Shown piece after piece: positions 1 through 12,000 of a DNA stretch of 64,000 nucleotides. Each line of letters begins with the position of its first letter. Within the stretch, counting starts at the first letter, position 1. The translations under genes were made by a program, and so were the position numbers. The notes below the pieces were generated by a model, which saw nothing but the letters and a program-made list of their open reading frames with translations, did not search any database and was not told where the DNA came from. This DNA is from Pampus argenteus (lineage: Eukaryota > Chordata > Actinopteri > Scombriformes > Stromateidae). Location: NCBI GenBank assembly GCA_036937835.1, contig CM072880.1, positions 1,985,501 to 2,049,500 on the forward strand. The letters run 5' to 3'.

Positions 1-160
1 AAATCAAAGATATAATCTTGTATACATAAAACCCAGGAATCAAACAAGGATTGGGTTTGTAGAAATATGACACTTTTTTTTAAAGACAGATATCTGGCAC
101 TTGTTTTGCACAGTTCAAACAGTACTATTAAAGTAATCATTAAACAGGTGAATTGACCTA

Positions 161-232
161 TTCCCATACCGGGAGTTGAACCCGGGCCGCCTGGGTGAAA
201 ACCAGGAATCCTGACCGCTAGACCATATGGGA
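161..232 (-). tRNA. tRNA-Glu (UUC), copy 1
   Basis: A 72-nt tRNA body read on the minus strand. The acceptor stem TCCCATA pairs with TATGGGA and the discriminator is A. The anticodon TTC (plus-strand 197-199) sits in the loop TTTTCAC. The A box reads TGGTCTAGCGGTCAGG and the B box GGTTCAACTCC. The T stem CCGGG/CCCGG is fully paired. It supplies the glutamate decoder for GAA/GAG codons. It lies in an intron of the cadherin gene, on the same strand. No run of four T on the transcript strand occurs within about 100 nt downstream; the first is near plus-strand 28-31. This is unusual for a Pol III gene, so activity is uncertain although the body is intact. Confidence 0.93.
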
Positions 233-401
233 CACTTAAGACGTCAGGTGATGCTGACCATCTAATCATGTATGTCACAAGTCATCTTTCTACCTTGATT
301 TCATGTGAGTTGATTAAAAAATCAAAGATACAATCCTGTGCACATAAAACCAACAGATGTCTGGCACATTTTTTGCACTCTTTGAACTGCTCTTTGACTT
401 A

Positions 402-473
402 TTCCCATACCAGGAGTTGAACCCGGGCCACCTGGGTGAAAACCAGGAATCCTAACCGCTAGACCATATGGGA
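402..473 (-). tRNA. tRNA-Glu (UUC), copy 2
   Basis: A second 72-nt tRNA-Glu body with the same acceptor stem, anticodon TTC and discriminator A as copy 1. The A box is the usual vertebrate TGGTCTAGCGGTTAGG. It differs from copy 1 at three positions, one of which makes a G-U pair in the T stem (GGG against CCT), so the fold is kept. The nearest T4 run on its strand is about 53 nt past the 3' end (plus-strand 346-349), farther than normal. It lies about 120 bp downstream of the ninth cadherin coding exon in transcription order. Confidence 0.93.
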
Positions 474-594
474 TGATGATGCTACAAATAGCTTCAAAGC
501 AGAGCTGTAATCATACAAAATGAATATCTGAGGTGTTAAAACACTCGTATCACAAAGACACAACAACGGTCCAGACAGGCTGTTGGACGTCTAC

Positions 595-712
595 CTTGGT
601 TGTCTCTCAGGGTGAAGTTGGGGTTGTTGGCGGCTTCTGGAGCCAAACTGTAGTAGAAATGTTGTCCACCCAGAGGCTCATCTGAATCCAGGGCCGTCAC
701 CGTCTGGATCAG
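595..712 (-). CDS. cdh20: cdh20 coding exon 9: start of EC5
   Basis: 118 nt, residues 502-540 plus one base. Acceptor TGACCCAG, donor CAAG/GTAGAC in phase 1. It reads LIQTVTALDSDEPLGGQ then HFYYSLAPEAANNPNFTLRD and ends NQ. The next exon (the rest of EC5, expected about 252 bp) must lie left of position 1, beyond the tRNA-Glu pair. Confidence 0.92.
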
Positions 713-962
713 CTGGGTCACAGACATCACAACACAAAACACATCAGTTTACAATATATTTACATCCATCTTCTTCAAACTACGTCATTTCTCACTTGTT
801 TTTTTACAATGCTGCCATGTTCTGTGTCTTTACCTGCCCGGCTTTGGCGTTTTCACAGACGTAAGCCTCCAGGTAGTGCGTCAGCGACGGAGGATTATCA
901 TTCACATCCAGGACCTTTACAGCCACCGACACACTGGCGATCTGTGTGGGGTTATCTGCACC

Positions 963-995
<33 letters not shown>

Positions 996-2981
996 GTCAG
1001 AGGCTGTACAGTAAGATAGACTCAGATAAATGACTCTTCTCAGGATCCTGCTGAGTTCAGTTATGCACTTCTCTTAATCTTCCCCTCATTTACAGCGAGC
1101 CTGCAGCACATTAGCGCTTCTCACGCTCAGATTACAATTCTATTATTCTCCATTAACAACCAGCAATTTGCATACCTTAACCAGCTGTGTAATAGGCAAT
1201 AGAAACGCAATTAGCGGGCAGTAACTACTTTCTCAGGTTTCATCACATGATCGATCAATCAATGGCGTGACTTTGGTTTCTGGAGGTCGAAGCGCCATGA
1301 CGTCTCGTGTTGGTCTGAACTACTTTAATATCCGTCTGGAGTGAAAGTGCTGAAACTCTGCTGACGTTTTACCTCAGTGAAGTAAAATCAGTGGTGTGAG
1401 TTAAAGAAAAGTACAAAGTGGTGCAATTATTGACTGAGCTGCTGTAACATGAGAGTTTTGTTTCTACTGATCTTCCACAAAGAACGTGAAACGAACGAGA
1501 AGCCATAATAATATATATTAAATAATATATATAATAATAATATTTCAGTTTATACTTGTTCTGGTTACGACTGTATATCAGAATATATGACTTTTAAAAG
1601 TAGGAATCTTCATAATACTTTGACTTTATTCTCATAATATATGACTTTGTCCTCTAAGATTACCTCATAATAATATCACTATTATCACACACTTACCATA
1701 TTAAAGCATTATATCATGATTTTTGTTATACAATGAGCATTTATTTTCATAACACTGACTTTACTGGTAAAATTAAGACTTTATCCTCATTACTACAATT
1801 TTTGTTACAAATTTATATAATAAATACTTTTTCTACTAAAATTATGACTTATCCTTAATATATTATGACTATGGACTTCATATTATAATATACTAACTTT
1901 CTTCTCATACGTCATAACTTTATCTTTATTATATTATGTCCATTATCTTCACAACGTTCCTGACGTTTCCCAAGAAAAAAAAAAGTGTAATTATACAAAA
2001 CATGTAGTTCAAAACACAAAGTAAAGGCTCAACTTACTTGGAATAACTTAGTATTAATGAGTAAAACACGTGCGTGAAAAGAACAACTGTGGTTGTTTGC
2101 TTCATTTACTGCAGCGAATTAATCAGCTTTACTTTGTTCCAGCTAATTTTCCTCTTCCACGCTGTTTCTGTCACGTCTTTTCTGCACCAGCTTCTCTCTC
2201 TGTCTCTCTGTCTCTGTCTGCGTCACGTCTTTAATTAGCCACCATGCGGGAAGTTAATTAATTAGTCATTAATTCAATTACCATCTCCTTTTAGGTGCGT
2301 CTACCAAACAAAGAGACAAACAGACAAACAAAGCAGAGGGAGGAGGTTGAAGGTGACTTTTGGTGCTACCAGCTGTGTGCAGATCTGCAGGGCATCTCTA
2401 CATTACGTAACTCTGCAGGAGTTTTCCAAAATCACTGGTTTTATTTCTGGGTAAACCCACAGCACAAATCTCCTTCTTATATTTGGAAATTAAGTCCTCA
2501 AAGTCAAAGTAAAATTAAAAATCTTGGCCTGATATGATGTAATGTAAGTTTTATGAACCTCTGATGACAAACTCAATAAGGTTGTTAGAGGGTATTATGA
2601 AGGTTTCTCATAATAAAGCGCGTGTGTGTACGTACTCATCTCCATGGCGAGGACAGTGATATTGTGCCATCCGATCTTCTCTCGGTCCAGTGAACGCACC
2701 GTCATCAGCGACCCGGAAGTGATTTCGATGTAGAAGTACTTCTCAGGGTCACTGAACCTCTCAATGGAATACCTGATGGCACAAAATGACACATATGAAG
2801 TATCCACGACTGAATAAAATGCATCTTTGAGATACACACACACACACACACACACATACATGCACCAACCCAGCATGTGAACCAGGTGTGTATCTGTGCA
2901 ATAAGGCAGCTTCTGAAGACACAATAAAAAGAGGAGGCTGCGTAACACCTTGGTTCATCTGCTGCCACCAACAACAGGCAA

Positions 2982-3036
<55 letters not shown>

Positions 3037-6000
3037 AGCAGGAGGAGAAAGAGGGAAATGTACAACACATTTCCTCTTCCAGGCTGCGGAGCGGAAAGCT
3101 GCTTATGTAACAGTGACGTGTGCAGCGTTCACACATGAACTCACCTGTAGCTGTTCCACTCTGCTCTCACCTGGAAGGAATAGAGGCGTGTATGTCTGTC
3201 TGAATCAGAGCGAGCCAGCGCCAACACAAGAGCAAGTTGTATGTATGTAAGCCATTAGATTTACTGTTCAAGATATTTATCATGAACACATTCGCTTTGT
3301 AAATGTAATCAATAGATACTTTTATTAGTTGTTTAGATAAAATAAACTGAAGATATCATGTGGGTCTTCTGGGAAATCGTGAGGCCTACTTTTCCTTATT
3401 TTTTAAAAAGTTTTACGGACTCAATTAATGAAGTGATAGGTTGGAAAAAAACACCTTTCTTTCATTTATCTTGTGAGGATGGGAAGTAGCATTTAATTTA
3501 AAGGGGACTTTTCATGATTTTATGCTGTTATAATGTCCGATGTTGATGTTAAACACGGTCAAATTTCAGAACATGAGGTCAAAGGTCAGGACTTCAGCCA
3601 AGTTACCTCTACTTCCTCCATCGCATCGACGTCAGTTTGTCAGCACACAGATGACAATCCATTGGTCGCCTTTGTTGCTAAGGTCGTTGCTAGGGTTGTT
3701 GCTAAGGTCGTTAGCTTATTAGCATATTTCGGATTGGATTCAGGTACAGATGTATATGAACAGTTGACATTTTGAGTAAAGAATGAGAAAAATAAGATAC
3801 CATAGTCTATTCTGATTGGCCGGCTTCTGTTCTGAAGATGGCCAATCAGAACAGAGTGGGCTCATCGTGTATTTTTTGGTCTTTAAGAGGTCATCATGTT
3901 AATAAATCAGAAACTATAAAATATTAGTCTTTTTAAATGAATAATTAACCTACAAACAAAAATCAGCAAAAAAATTTGCATTAATGTTTGCATGATCTTT
4001 AGTGTGTGTGTTGATGTTTGTAGGGTTGTTTGCAGAGTGTGTGTGTGCGTGTGTGTGTGTTTTGGACTACGACAGGGAAACAGTTGTGACTGGCACATCC
4101 ACGGCTAGCAAGGATCTCCCTGAAGGATCTCTATTAATAACACTCCCACTTCCACAGTCATGAGGAAAGGCTGCTGTGTGTGTGTGTGTGTGTGTGAAAT
4201 AGCAGGTGAAAAGGTGTGTGTGTGTGTGTGTGTGTGTGAGTGTGGGCCACGTGCTTGTGTGGGTTCAGCTATATCTGCCAGTCATGCTGCAGTCGGTAAA
4301 AGGACAGAAAGATGTAAAATGGAAATCAGACAGGCTGAAGGTCACCTGCTGCTTGTTGTTGTTGTTGTTGTTATCTGTCATCTGATGTTGTTGTTTCTGA
4401 CTGCTCTGATTTTCACTGTCTTCACTCAGTGGCTCCTATCCACCAATCTGACGGCTTGAGACATATTTAGCACAACAATTTCAAAAAAATTTAATATTTA
4501 ATTGAGATTATTGACAAAATAGCTCCACGGGAATGTTTGAGTGATTTCCATCCAATCCAGGACAATTGGTGAGGTATTAAAGGATCATTCACACACGTCT
4601 TCAGCCCTGAACCTAAAGGTGTTAACGAGCAAATCCTCATTGGTTTAAAAATATTTCCACATTAACTTTATTTTGATTGACTAATGATAAATCAGCTAAG
4701 CGCTGCAGCTCTAATGGCCACTTCATAGAGACAGGGTGAGGAGTGTCTATAGGAGCTATTAAAGGAGGTGTTTCATGTGTTTCTAACTGGAAGGAGACCC
4801 TGAGGCTGACCCTGAAACACACTGTAGGGATTTTTCATCACCGCAGGCTTCCTTAGAGACGTGGGACCTCTGGGAAATGTTAGACCGAGAAAATAGACGG
4901 AGGAATAGACGCACTATGAAAATATTCCCACACGTTTTTTCCTGCTGATGAAGCTACTGAGCTTTCGATTGATAGTGAACGAGTGAATCTGGAAGAGATA
5001 AACTTCCACACAGACAGAAGCGACCGGCATGTCGTCGACATTCATTACCTTTGCACCACTTTTAGCCCTAATCGAGGTTGTAAAGCGGACAGCTGGGACG
5101 AGGTACAGCTTGTGCCATGTGAAACACTCATTTACTGCTGCAGTCACTGATTCCTTCCTATGATTAATAGCCTAATTAAAGGCTTTATGTCTAATTAGTT
5201 TATGAGAGGTGCAGTGTGGACAGTCAACCCACCGCACAACATCTGTTCTGTTCGAGCACAGAATAGACACAGATAGATAATTGAGAGAAGTGAAAGTCTG
5301 TCTCTGTGTGTTGGTTGATCGTTGTTGTTGTTGCTATTGTGTTTCTCCCTCCTCATCCTCGTCTCAACATACATGTTGAGAAATGGTTTCTCACTCATGT
5401 TGCTTTTGCAATTGTAGCTTGCTTTGAGGAGCAATGCTGCCGCCTGCTGGCTATGAGGCAACATCACATCACATCTGCAGAACCACTAAATATATTGATC
5501 CCATATTGAGAAGCAAGAAAAACCATCAGATACATAAAATGTTCTTAAGAAGCCGACTTTCATGTGTTTTCATGTAATTGACGCTCATTTTAATGTGTTG
5601 ACACGTTAAATTCATGCTATGAAATTAACAATTTTAATAATGAAAGTGTTGACAGCAGCTTGTGATTGATTATTGTTGTCAAATCCATATGATTCTTTTT
5701 TTATAATGATCATTTTATTCATTGTTTGTCTTCCTGGTTTGATTTTCTGACAACATACATGTGCAGTAGTGAATTAATGAAGGTAGGGTATCGATTAATC
5801 TGTCAAGTATTTTCTCAATTAATCAAAGCTGCATTTTCCTTTCAGATTTATGAATATAAAGAATATAAAATACATGATTTGTACCCAGTTGAATAATGTC
5901 CTCAGGTTTGGGAATATCCTGGTGATTTTACATCTGTTTTGTGTGTTTTGAGATTAATTTTAATTTATTCTTCTGTTTGTCCACTATGTTGTCCATTGTG

Positions 6001-9000
6001 TAGCTTAACCTGCAGACGAGGTGACCTCTAACACTCAGATAAAGGAAGAAAAGAGAACCGAAGTGCTTCAGGATGACAGACGTTTTGTTAAGAATCAGAA
6101 TTGATTAGTGTAACAGAAAGCAACAGGGCAGTCGGTTGTAAATATCAAGTGTGAACACTGAACGGTGCAGCAGGTTTTCCTCACCTCACTGTGTTGTTGG
6201 CAGCATCAGGGTCCCTCGCTGACACCATCTTCACCACTGTCCCGATCTCAGCGTCCTCCGGCAGCTCGACGTAGTACGACGGTGAGTCGAACAGCGGGGG
6301 CTCGTCCACATCCTCCACGCTCACGTGCACGATGGTGACGTCCTTGAAGGGCCCGCGGTGGCGGAAGGCGGGGTCCAGGTTGGTGTTGGCTCCCTCCACC
6401 TTCAGAGTGTAACTGGGCTTGCCCTCAAAGTTCAGTGGCTGGTGGGTGAACACAGAGACCCAGATGAAGCATTCGGATGACTATGAAGCTGAAACCTTCT
6501 TGCAGTTAAATTAAACTCTTTAGAGTCAAAGCCAGTAAAGAAGCTCTTGAATTTAGATCAGTTTAGATCATTATCTGCAACACGTAGCACAAATATGATT
6601 TAATTAATACAATTCTTTGGTCTGTGCACCTTTTTCACTGTGATGATACCAAAAAGGTTGGTGGGGTCGGTGCTGATGTCAAACGTGTCTCTTCCATCTC
6701 CGTCAATAATGCTGTACTTCATCTCAGCGTTGACCCCGATGTCCCTGTCCTTCGCCCAGAGACGACCCACCACTGAACCCACAGACGCTGACTCTGGGAT
6801 GCTCATCTGGTACAACCCTGAGGAAATAAATCAGTTAAAACAGTTACAACCTCCTCCATCTGTTTTACTCATTTATCCTCTAGAGGGAGCCAAACCTCTA
6901 CCATCACCTCCACGGCTGCTCTCTCTCCATTTAAAATCACATCTCAGGCAACCTAAAATGAATGGCTCCATAAACGCCTCACAATTGGGTTATATACCGC
7001 CTCGTGGGTCGCCTTGAATTTCATCTACCGTTTAACCTCAAAAAAGAGGTGACAGCTGCCCAATTTGTGGTGCTCCCTACAGTCCAAAGTGAAATGCCTG
7101 CACATTGTGCTTGACGGAGGGGAATCCCTGAAGCGCTTCACAAACGATCAAATTTCCATCGAAGTGATGGCGCTAATTGGTGGGAGGCTAGTGATGGAAG
7201 TGCAAGTGGGCGGGTGTTTTCTTTGTCTAGGAGTGAAGACACCCGTCGGCCAGACTGAGATGACCGCGGACAGCTAGACAACCCCTGACCTCTCGAAGAC
7301 GGTAATGAGAGGAGCAGAAATTGGAATAATTAAAGAGACAGCATGAGGCTACTGGTGACTGAGGGGTGTGTGTTGGGCGGAGGGAGGAGGCCGGGGGGTA
7401 AATGGCCAGGGACTGGTGGCCAGAAGCGGACACAGGAAAAAGGGCAAAGGGCTAACGGCTGGATGATTGCAAGAATTAGATGGATGGATTGATTGTGTGG
7501 CAGCGTGTGTCCTTTTAGATATGAGCGATCACACGTGGAATTGAGATGTAGTTTTACTGCATGTACCCAACAGATTTATTGTTTTCGAAATCTTAGAGAA
7601 CTGCGGGGAAATGTATGCAAACATGGGAGTCATAACTGGTCAGATGATGTACATTATTGCATTTAATGCACATTTTGTGCATAAAAACAACATTTCAGTT
7701 TTGCTCCTTTTTCAGCTGGAAGAGTATCAGGATTAGCGGACGACGACGAGGGTTTAGAGGGTAAAATGAGAAAAAATTAAAAAAGGGATATAAATAAGAC
7801 TGAGTGCAGGAAGTGTGAAGTGCAGTGCAAGCTTTCTCTTACTCTGGTCAAACATGGGCGGGTTGTCGTTGACGTCACTGAGGGTGATGTTGACGGTGGT
7901 GGTGCCAGCGAGCCCCCCCAGCTGGCCGCCCATGTCTTTAGCCTGGATGACCACAGTGTAGTTTTCTCTAGTCTCCCGGTCCATGTCTGCCAGAGAGACC
8001 CGGACCACACCTGAGGAGAGACACCAAGACACACAGGTGGTGAATTAAAGGTAAGCGCTCTCACTGGACCAGGCAAAAGGCTGCATGACTGGTTTATAAT
8101 GAAACACACGCCCACAAACAGCCGTTCATTCTGTAGCCATGTTTGTTGTCCATGCTTCAGATCAGATTTAAAGAAAGAAGAACGAAAAAAATAAGTAAAA
8201 TCCGACTACTATTGTTTGTTTACGTAGCCTCTGGTAGCTTTCTGAAACTGACCAATCAGAACAGAGGAGGGCCTTAAAGAGACAGGAACTAAAACAGTCT
8301 GTTTCAGAGGCTGAACTGAGGGCTGCATAAAGGGCCTGTTTAAGATAAATAAGAATTTTTTTAAATCCTAAATCATGCAAAGATATTCTAGTGCAGCCCT
8401 AGAATATAAATATAGACCTGGAGATGTGCATGATGTGTCCCCTTTAAATAATGTTAGATGTTTGCAGTGTGTTAAATTATCTAGCTCAAGGACACTTCAA
8501 CATGTGGACAGGATGAGCTGGGAATCAAACCACTTATCCTTCAGTTTATTCTGAACCTTCTCGACCACCTGAGCTACAGCTGCACCTGAGTTCAGTGTGG
8601 TTACAGATACGAAAAAACACAGTTGATATAGTGCACTGATGGAGAACATAAGAGAGACATAAAATTAACCAGTCATAGTTAAAAATATGACCTCCTTCAT
8701 GTCAATGTAGGATTTACCATGACCAGGTCTTTCAGTACATGTAACCAGCTGTTTCCTGGTACTCACCCTTCAAGGATGCCTGATGTCAGATACCTCTCTG
8801 TTCGGATCCCATTTGTACTCTATTATCAACAGTGCATTATAAACAAACTGATCCATACATGATGAAGCAGCAGCTGAATCCAACCAAGGTCAAGTGAAGT
8901 TTTGTGCTTAAAAAAAGCATGAAAAGCAATTCTTGTAATTGAACTGTAAGGGTTTGTGCTGGTCTGTGTTTATATTTTACATTGTGTTCAAACTATTAAA

Positions 9001-12000
9001 AGCCTCAGAAGTACAGCAGGATTACATTTTTCTTTTTTCATCTATATGTACAAAACCAATACATAAGTGGATTATTTCATTTTTACTAGTTTTTCTAGGA
9101 TAAAAGATGCAGAAAGAAAAATATGACCCACTTCTAGTCAGAAAATCAAAAATTAAACCAGAATAAAGTTATTTGTTCGCTGGCATTGCGTTAACGTTAG
9201 CGTCAGCGGCTCTGGCTAGCAGCTCTGTAAAGTCATTCACTTGCATGACTTTATAATTACATATTTTGGTCTTATAGTCAGAAATAGTTCGACATTTTGT
9301 GAAATATATATAAATATAGATATATGTTAGTAAAATTAGAAAATTGATACCAATTCAGTGTCTATGTGTTAAGAATGGTGCTAGAATGACGAGGCAGTTA
9401 GCTAGCTTAGCTAGCTTAGCTAACTTAGCTAAGTTTAGAAATGCAGCTAGCCTGCTTTGTTTGAAAAACTGATTAACAACAAAATACAATGTGTTAATTG
9501 GTGATCTTAACTCTGTTGGTAGCCATTTCTAAAACTTTAGCCAGGCTAGCTGTTTCCCTGCTTCCTGTCTTCATGCTAAGCTAACTAACAGGCTACTCAT
9601 CCCAATCTCGGCAAGACAGCAAATTTCCCCTAATGTCAATGTAATTCTTTTAATGTAACTTTGACATAAATAAGTGTAAAGTTTATTCTATGTGTACATA
9701 AAAAGTATATAAATATGATATATTGATTTGTGGTAAACAGGCTAAAACAGAAACAATCACTTCTGTGGTTCTGTCATGGTGAGTTGTAGATATATTTTTA
9801 GGATATTGAACCTGTGAGCTTTTTCTTGAAACCATCACCACACTACGAGGTACGGGGGACTTGCCTGTCTTATTCTGTTCTAATTTTCACACATTAAGCT
9901 TAACACAACAAAAGAGCACCATGTTTCAGACAAGTGTTTGGTAGTTTCATAGCAACAACAGGAGCCATGCTGAGCTTCCCACATTCAGAGCTGGTTGGTA
10001 TACACAGAGGCTTAGAGTGGACCGCTAAATGCAGACTGTAATTAACACCAACTGTCTGCCAAGTTTATTGACTTTATCAGGTCATCTAACATCATTCATG
10101 CTCGTTATAAATTCATATGTTGCTCACAAAATAGTCAAAATGTCTGGTGAAATCCATCAGACTTGACATGTGATGGATAAAAACGCTGGTTGCCCTGGTT
10201 ACAGATTGGATGTTTCCGTACCGGTCTTGGCGTCCACTGAGAAGTAAGGCTGGCCCTCCAGGATGCTGTAGACCACACGAGCGCTGTTGCCATACGTGGG
10301 GTCGTCTGCGTCAGTAGCAGTTAGCTGGATCACAGATGTCCCTTGGGAAAAGCAAGAAAGAAGAAGGTTGGGTGAAGAGGACGAAGTTAATAAGAAGTTA
10401 AAGAGGCGGATAAGGAAATGAGGAAGATGTCGAACAGCTATGCAAATATCATCAAGTTTGGAGTTTTTTCCATCTGTGACTTGAGCATCTGCAGGAATTA
10501 ACTTTGCTTATTTACTTCAGAGTAACCACAAAAGCAGGTTTATGAATAGTGAATGAAGCAGATGGGGACAAGTCAGTAAGAACAAACTACAATGATAACT
10601 CTGCACCACTGCTGAAAAATCACAACAGGAAACAGTTTAGTTTCTCTCTCTGTGTCCATCTGTCAGCCTTTATTTCTGTCTGTTCTGTTACCTATTTTGG
10701 ACATTTCAGGTACAGCCGCCTGGTAGGGTCCATCCAGAAACTTCGGTTCGTTGTCGTTGATGTCCTGGATCTTGACGATGAACTGGGACTCAGGCTCCAG
10801 AGGCCTGTCTGTCAGACGGTTGCGGGCCTGAGCACTGAGGAGATACTGGGCCTTCACCTCCCGGTCCAGCCTCTGAATGGCGTGGATGTCCCCTGTGTTG
10901 TCGTCGATGGTGAAGGCGGTGCCCGCGCCCTCACCTGTCAGGATATACTTAATGGAGCCATCTCCTTTATCCATGTCTGAGTGAAGCTGTGGAGATGTTT
11001 GTACGTCAGTCAGACTTTGGCACAATGCAGAAGAGATTTTGTGGTTCAGTAGTCGTCAAGTCAGTCAGCTGTTTCAATCTTTTCAATATTCAACAGTGTA
11101 ATATTGAAAATTGAACATAAAAATGTAATTGATAAATCATTTTAGGTCATTTAAAATCAGTGCTAATACTTTCTATTCATGAAGGCTTTCCAATTAATTT
11201 AACATTATACAACTCAGATTTAGCAGAGTAAACAATGCTAATTTTGCTATGCTAAATTACATAAAAGTATATTATCAACAAATTCCTTCCTAATTGGACC
11301 AGGGGGGTAAATTAACTCCAGATCTCTATGGGTGGTGTGTGGTTACCATAACACTATAGCTATAAGTAGACATCTAATCACAGCTGTACAGCCCGTTTGT
11401 TTCTATGGGCCCTGCAGTGCAATCAGAGGCCTTTTGTGGCCTGTAAGTGCAAATGCCAGCCTGTTGATGTGCAATCACTCCTTACTTAGAGGGTCTCTGC
11501 GTACAATGAGTACTTACTGTCATCACAGTGGCAGAGCAGAATTAAATGCCCCAATTCACATCTGTCTCGTATATAATCAACAGCCATGCACAACGAGTAC
11601 AAGCAAAATCCCCCCGCTGACTCAAAAACACACTTGTCTGGGGTCGCTAAGTGAAATGACGGCGGCGAGGTTGTTGAACTGCTAAAAGTTTTCGGCTACA
11701 GCGCTCATTGTTGTTATTCCACTGGTATTTCAGCAGCAATCTTCACAATACATATCATTCCTGAGCTGCACACAATACAGCTTTTCCTATCGCTTCATGC
11801 AACATGCACACCTGCACTTTCTCCTGCAAAGCCCAGCTCTGGCCAGCTTGGCCTAGAATAGATTTTTTTAATCAACACCCCATTGTGGGCCTCAACCCCG
11901 TGTCTCATGGTGATATATCTCACACCGGTGCCATCTCTCCGCCTTCTTCACTGATCCTTCTTTACCACCAAAGCCTATGAAACAGGGTGTTTGACACTCA

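Larger units (their letters stand above)
1..473 (-). repeat. Tandem duplication carrying tRNA-Glu genes
   Basis: Two copies of a unit made of a tRNA-Glu gene plus its 3' flank lie in the same orientation, with the tRNAs 241 bp apart. Copy 1 covers about 1-232 and copy 2 about 319-473. The flanks share the start AAATCAAAGATA, then CACATAAAACC or its variant, then a CTGGCAC...TTTTGCA block, before the tRNA. Copy 1 carries about 40 extra bases (roughly 36-83). The 5' flanks (233-318 and 474 onward) do not match, so the duplication ends at the tRNA 5' end. Because copy 1 runs to the window edge, more units may follow outside. Confidence 0.7.
956..2635. other. cdh20 intron between coding exons 7 and 8
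   Basis: 1,680 bp. It holds the (CA)n tract beside the exon 8 acceptor, a very A+T-rich stretch with imperfect TTAT/ATAA repeats at about 1500-1990, and a cluster of TAAT motifs at 2231-2281. No further exon seen. Confidence 0.8.
2773..6184. other. cdh20 intron between coding exons 6 and 7
   Basis: 3,412 bp with four dinucleotide microsatellite blocks (2834-2856, 2982-3034, 4036-4060, 4175-4238), a repeat-like block beginning TTAAAGGGGAC at 3498, and a TAAT cluster at 5161-5203. No supported exon; the long frames across 2705-3250 are produced by the (CA)n tracts. Confidence 0.8.
8011..10221. other. cdh20 intron between coding exons 3 and 4, repeat-filled
   Basis: 2,211 bp holding three separate interspersed elements (8200-8447, 8481-8592, 9280-9645). 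The rest (8600-9270 and 9650-10220) is A+T-rich unique-looking sequence with no exon seen. Confidence 0.75.

Noticed and set aside
2705..3136. 143-codon minus-strand frame and overlapping frames on both strands
   Set aside because: Made of CVCVCV/THTHTH repeats translated from (CA)n; only the last part overlaps real exon 7, in another frame.
7754..8115. Open frames extending cadherin coding exon 4 on both sides
   Set aside because: Family similarity stops exactly at the canonical splice sites 8010 and 7843; the extensions are intron.
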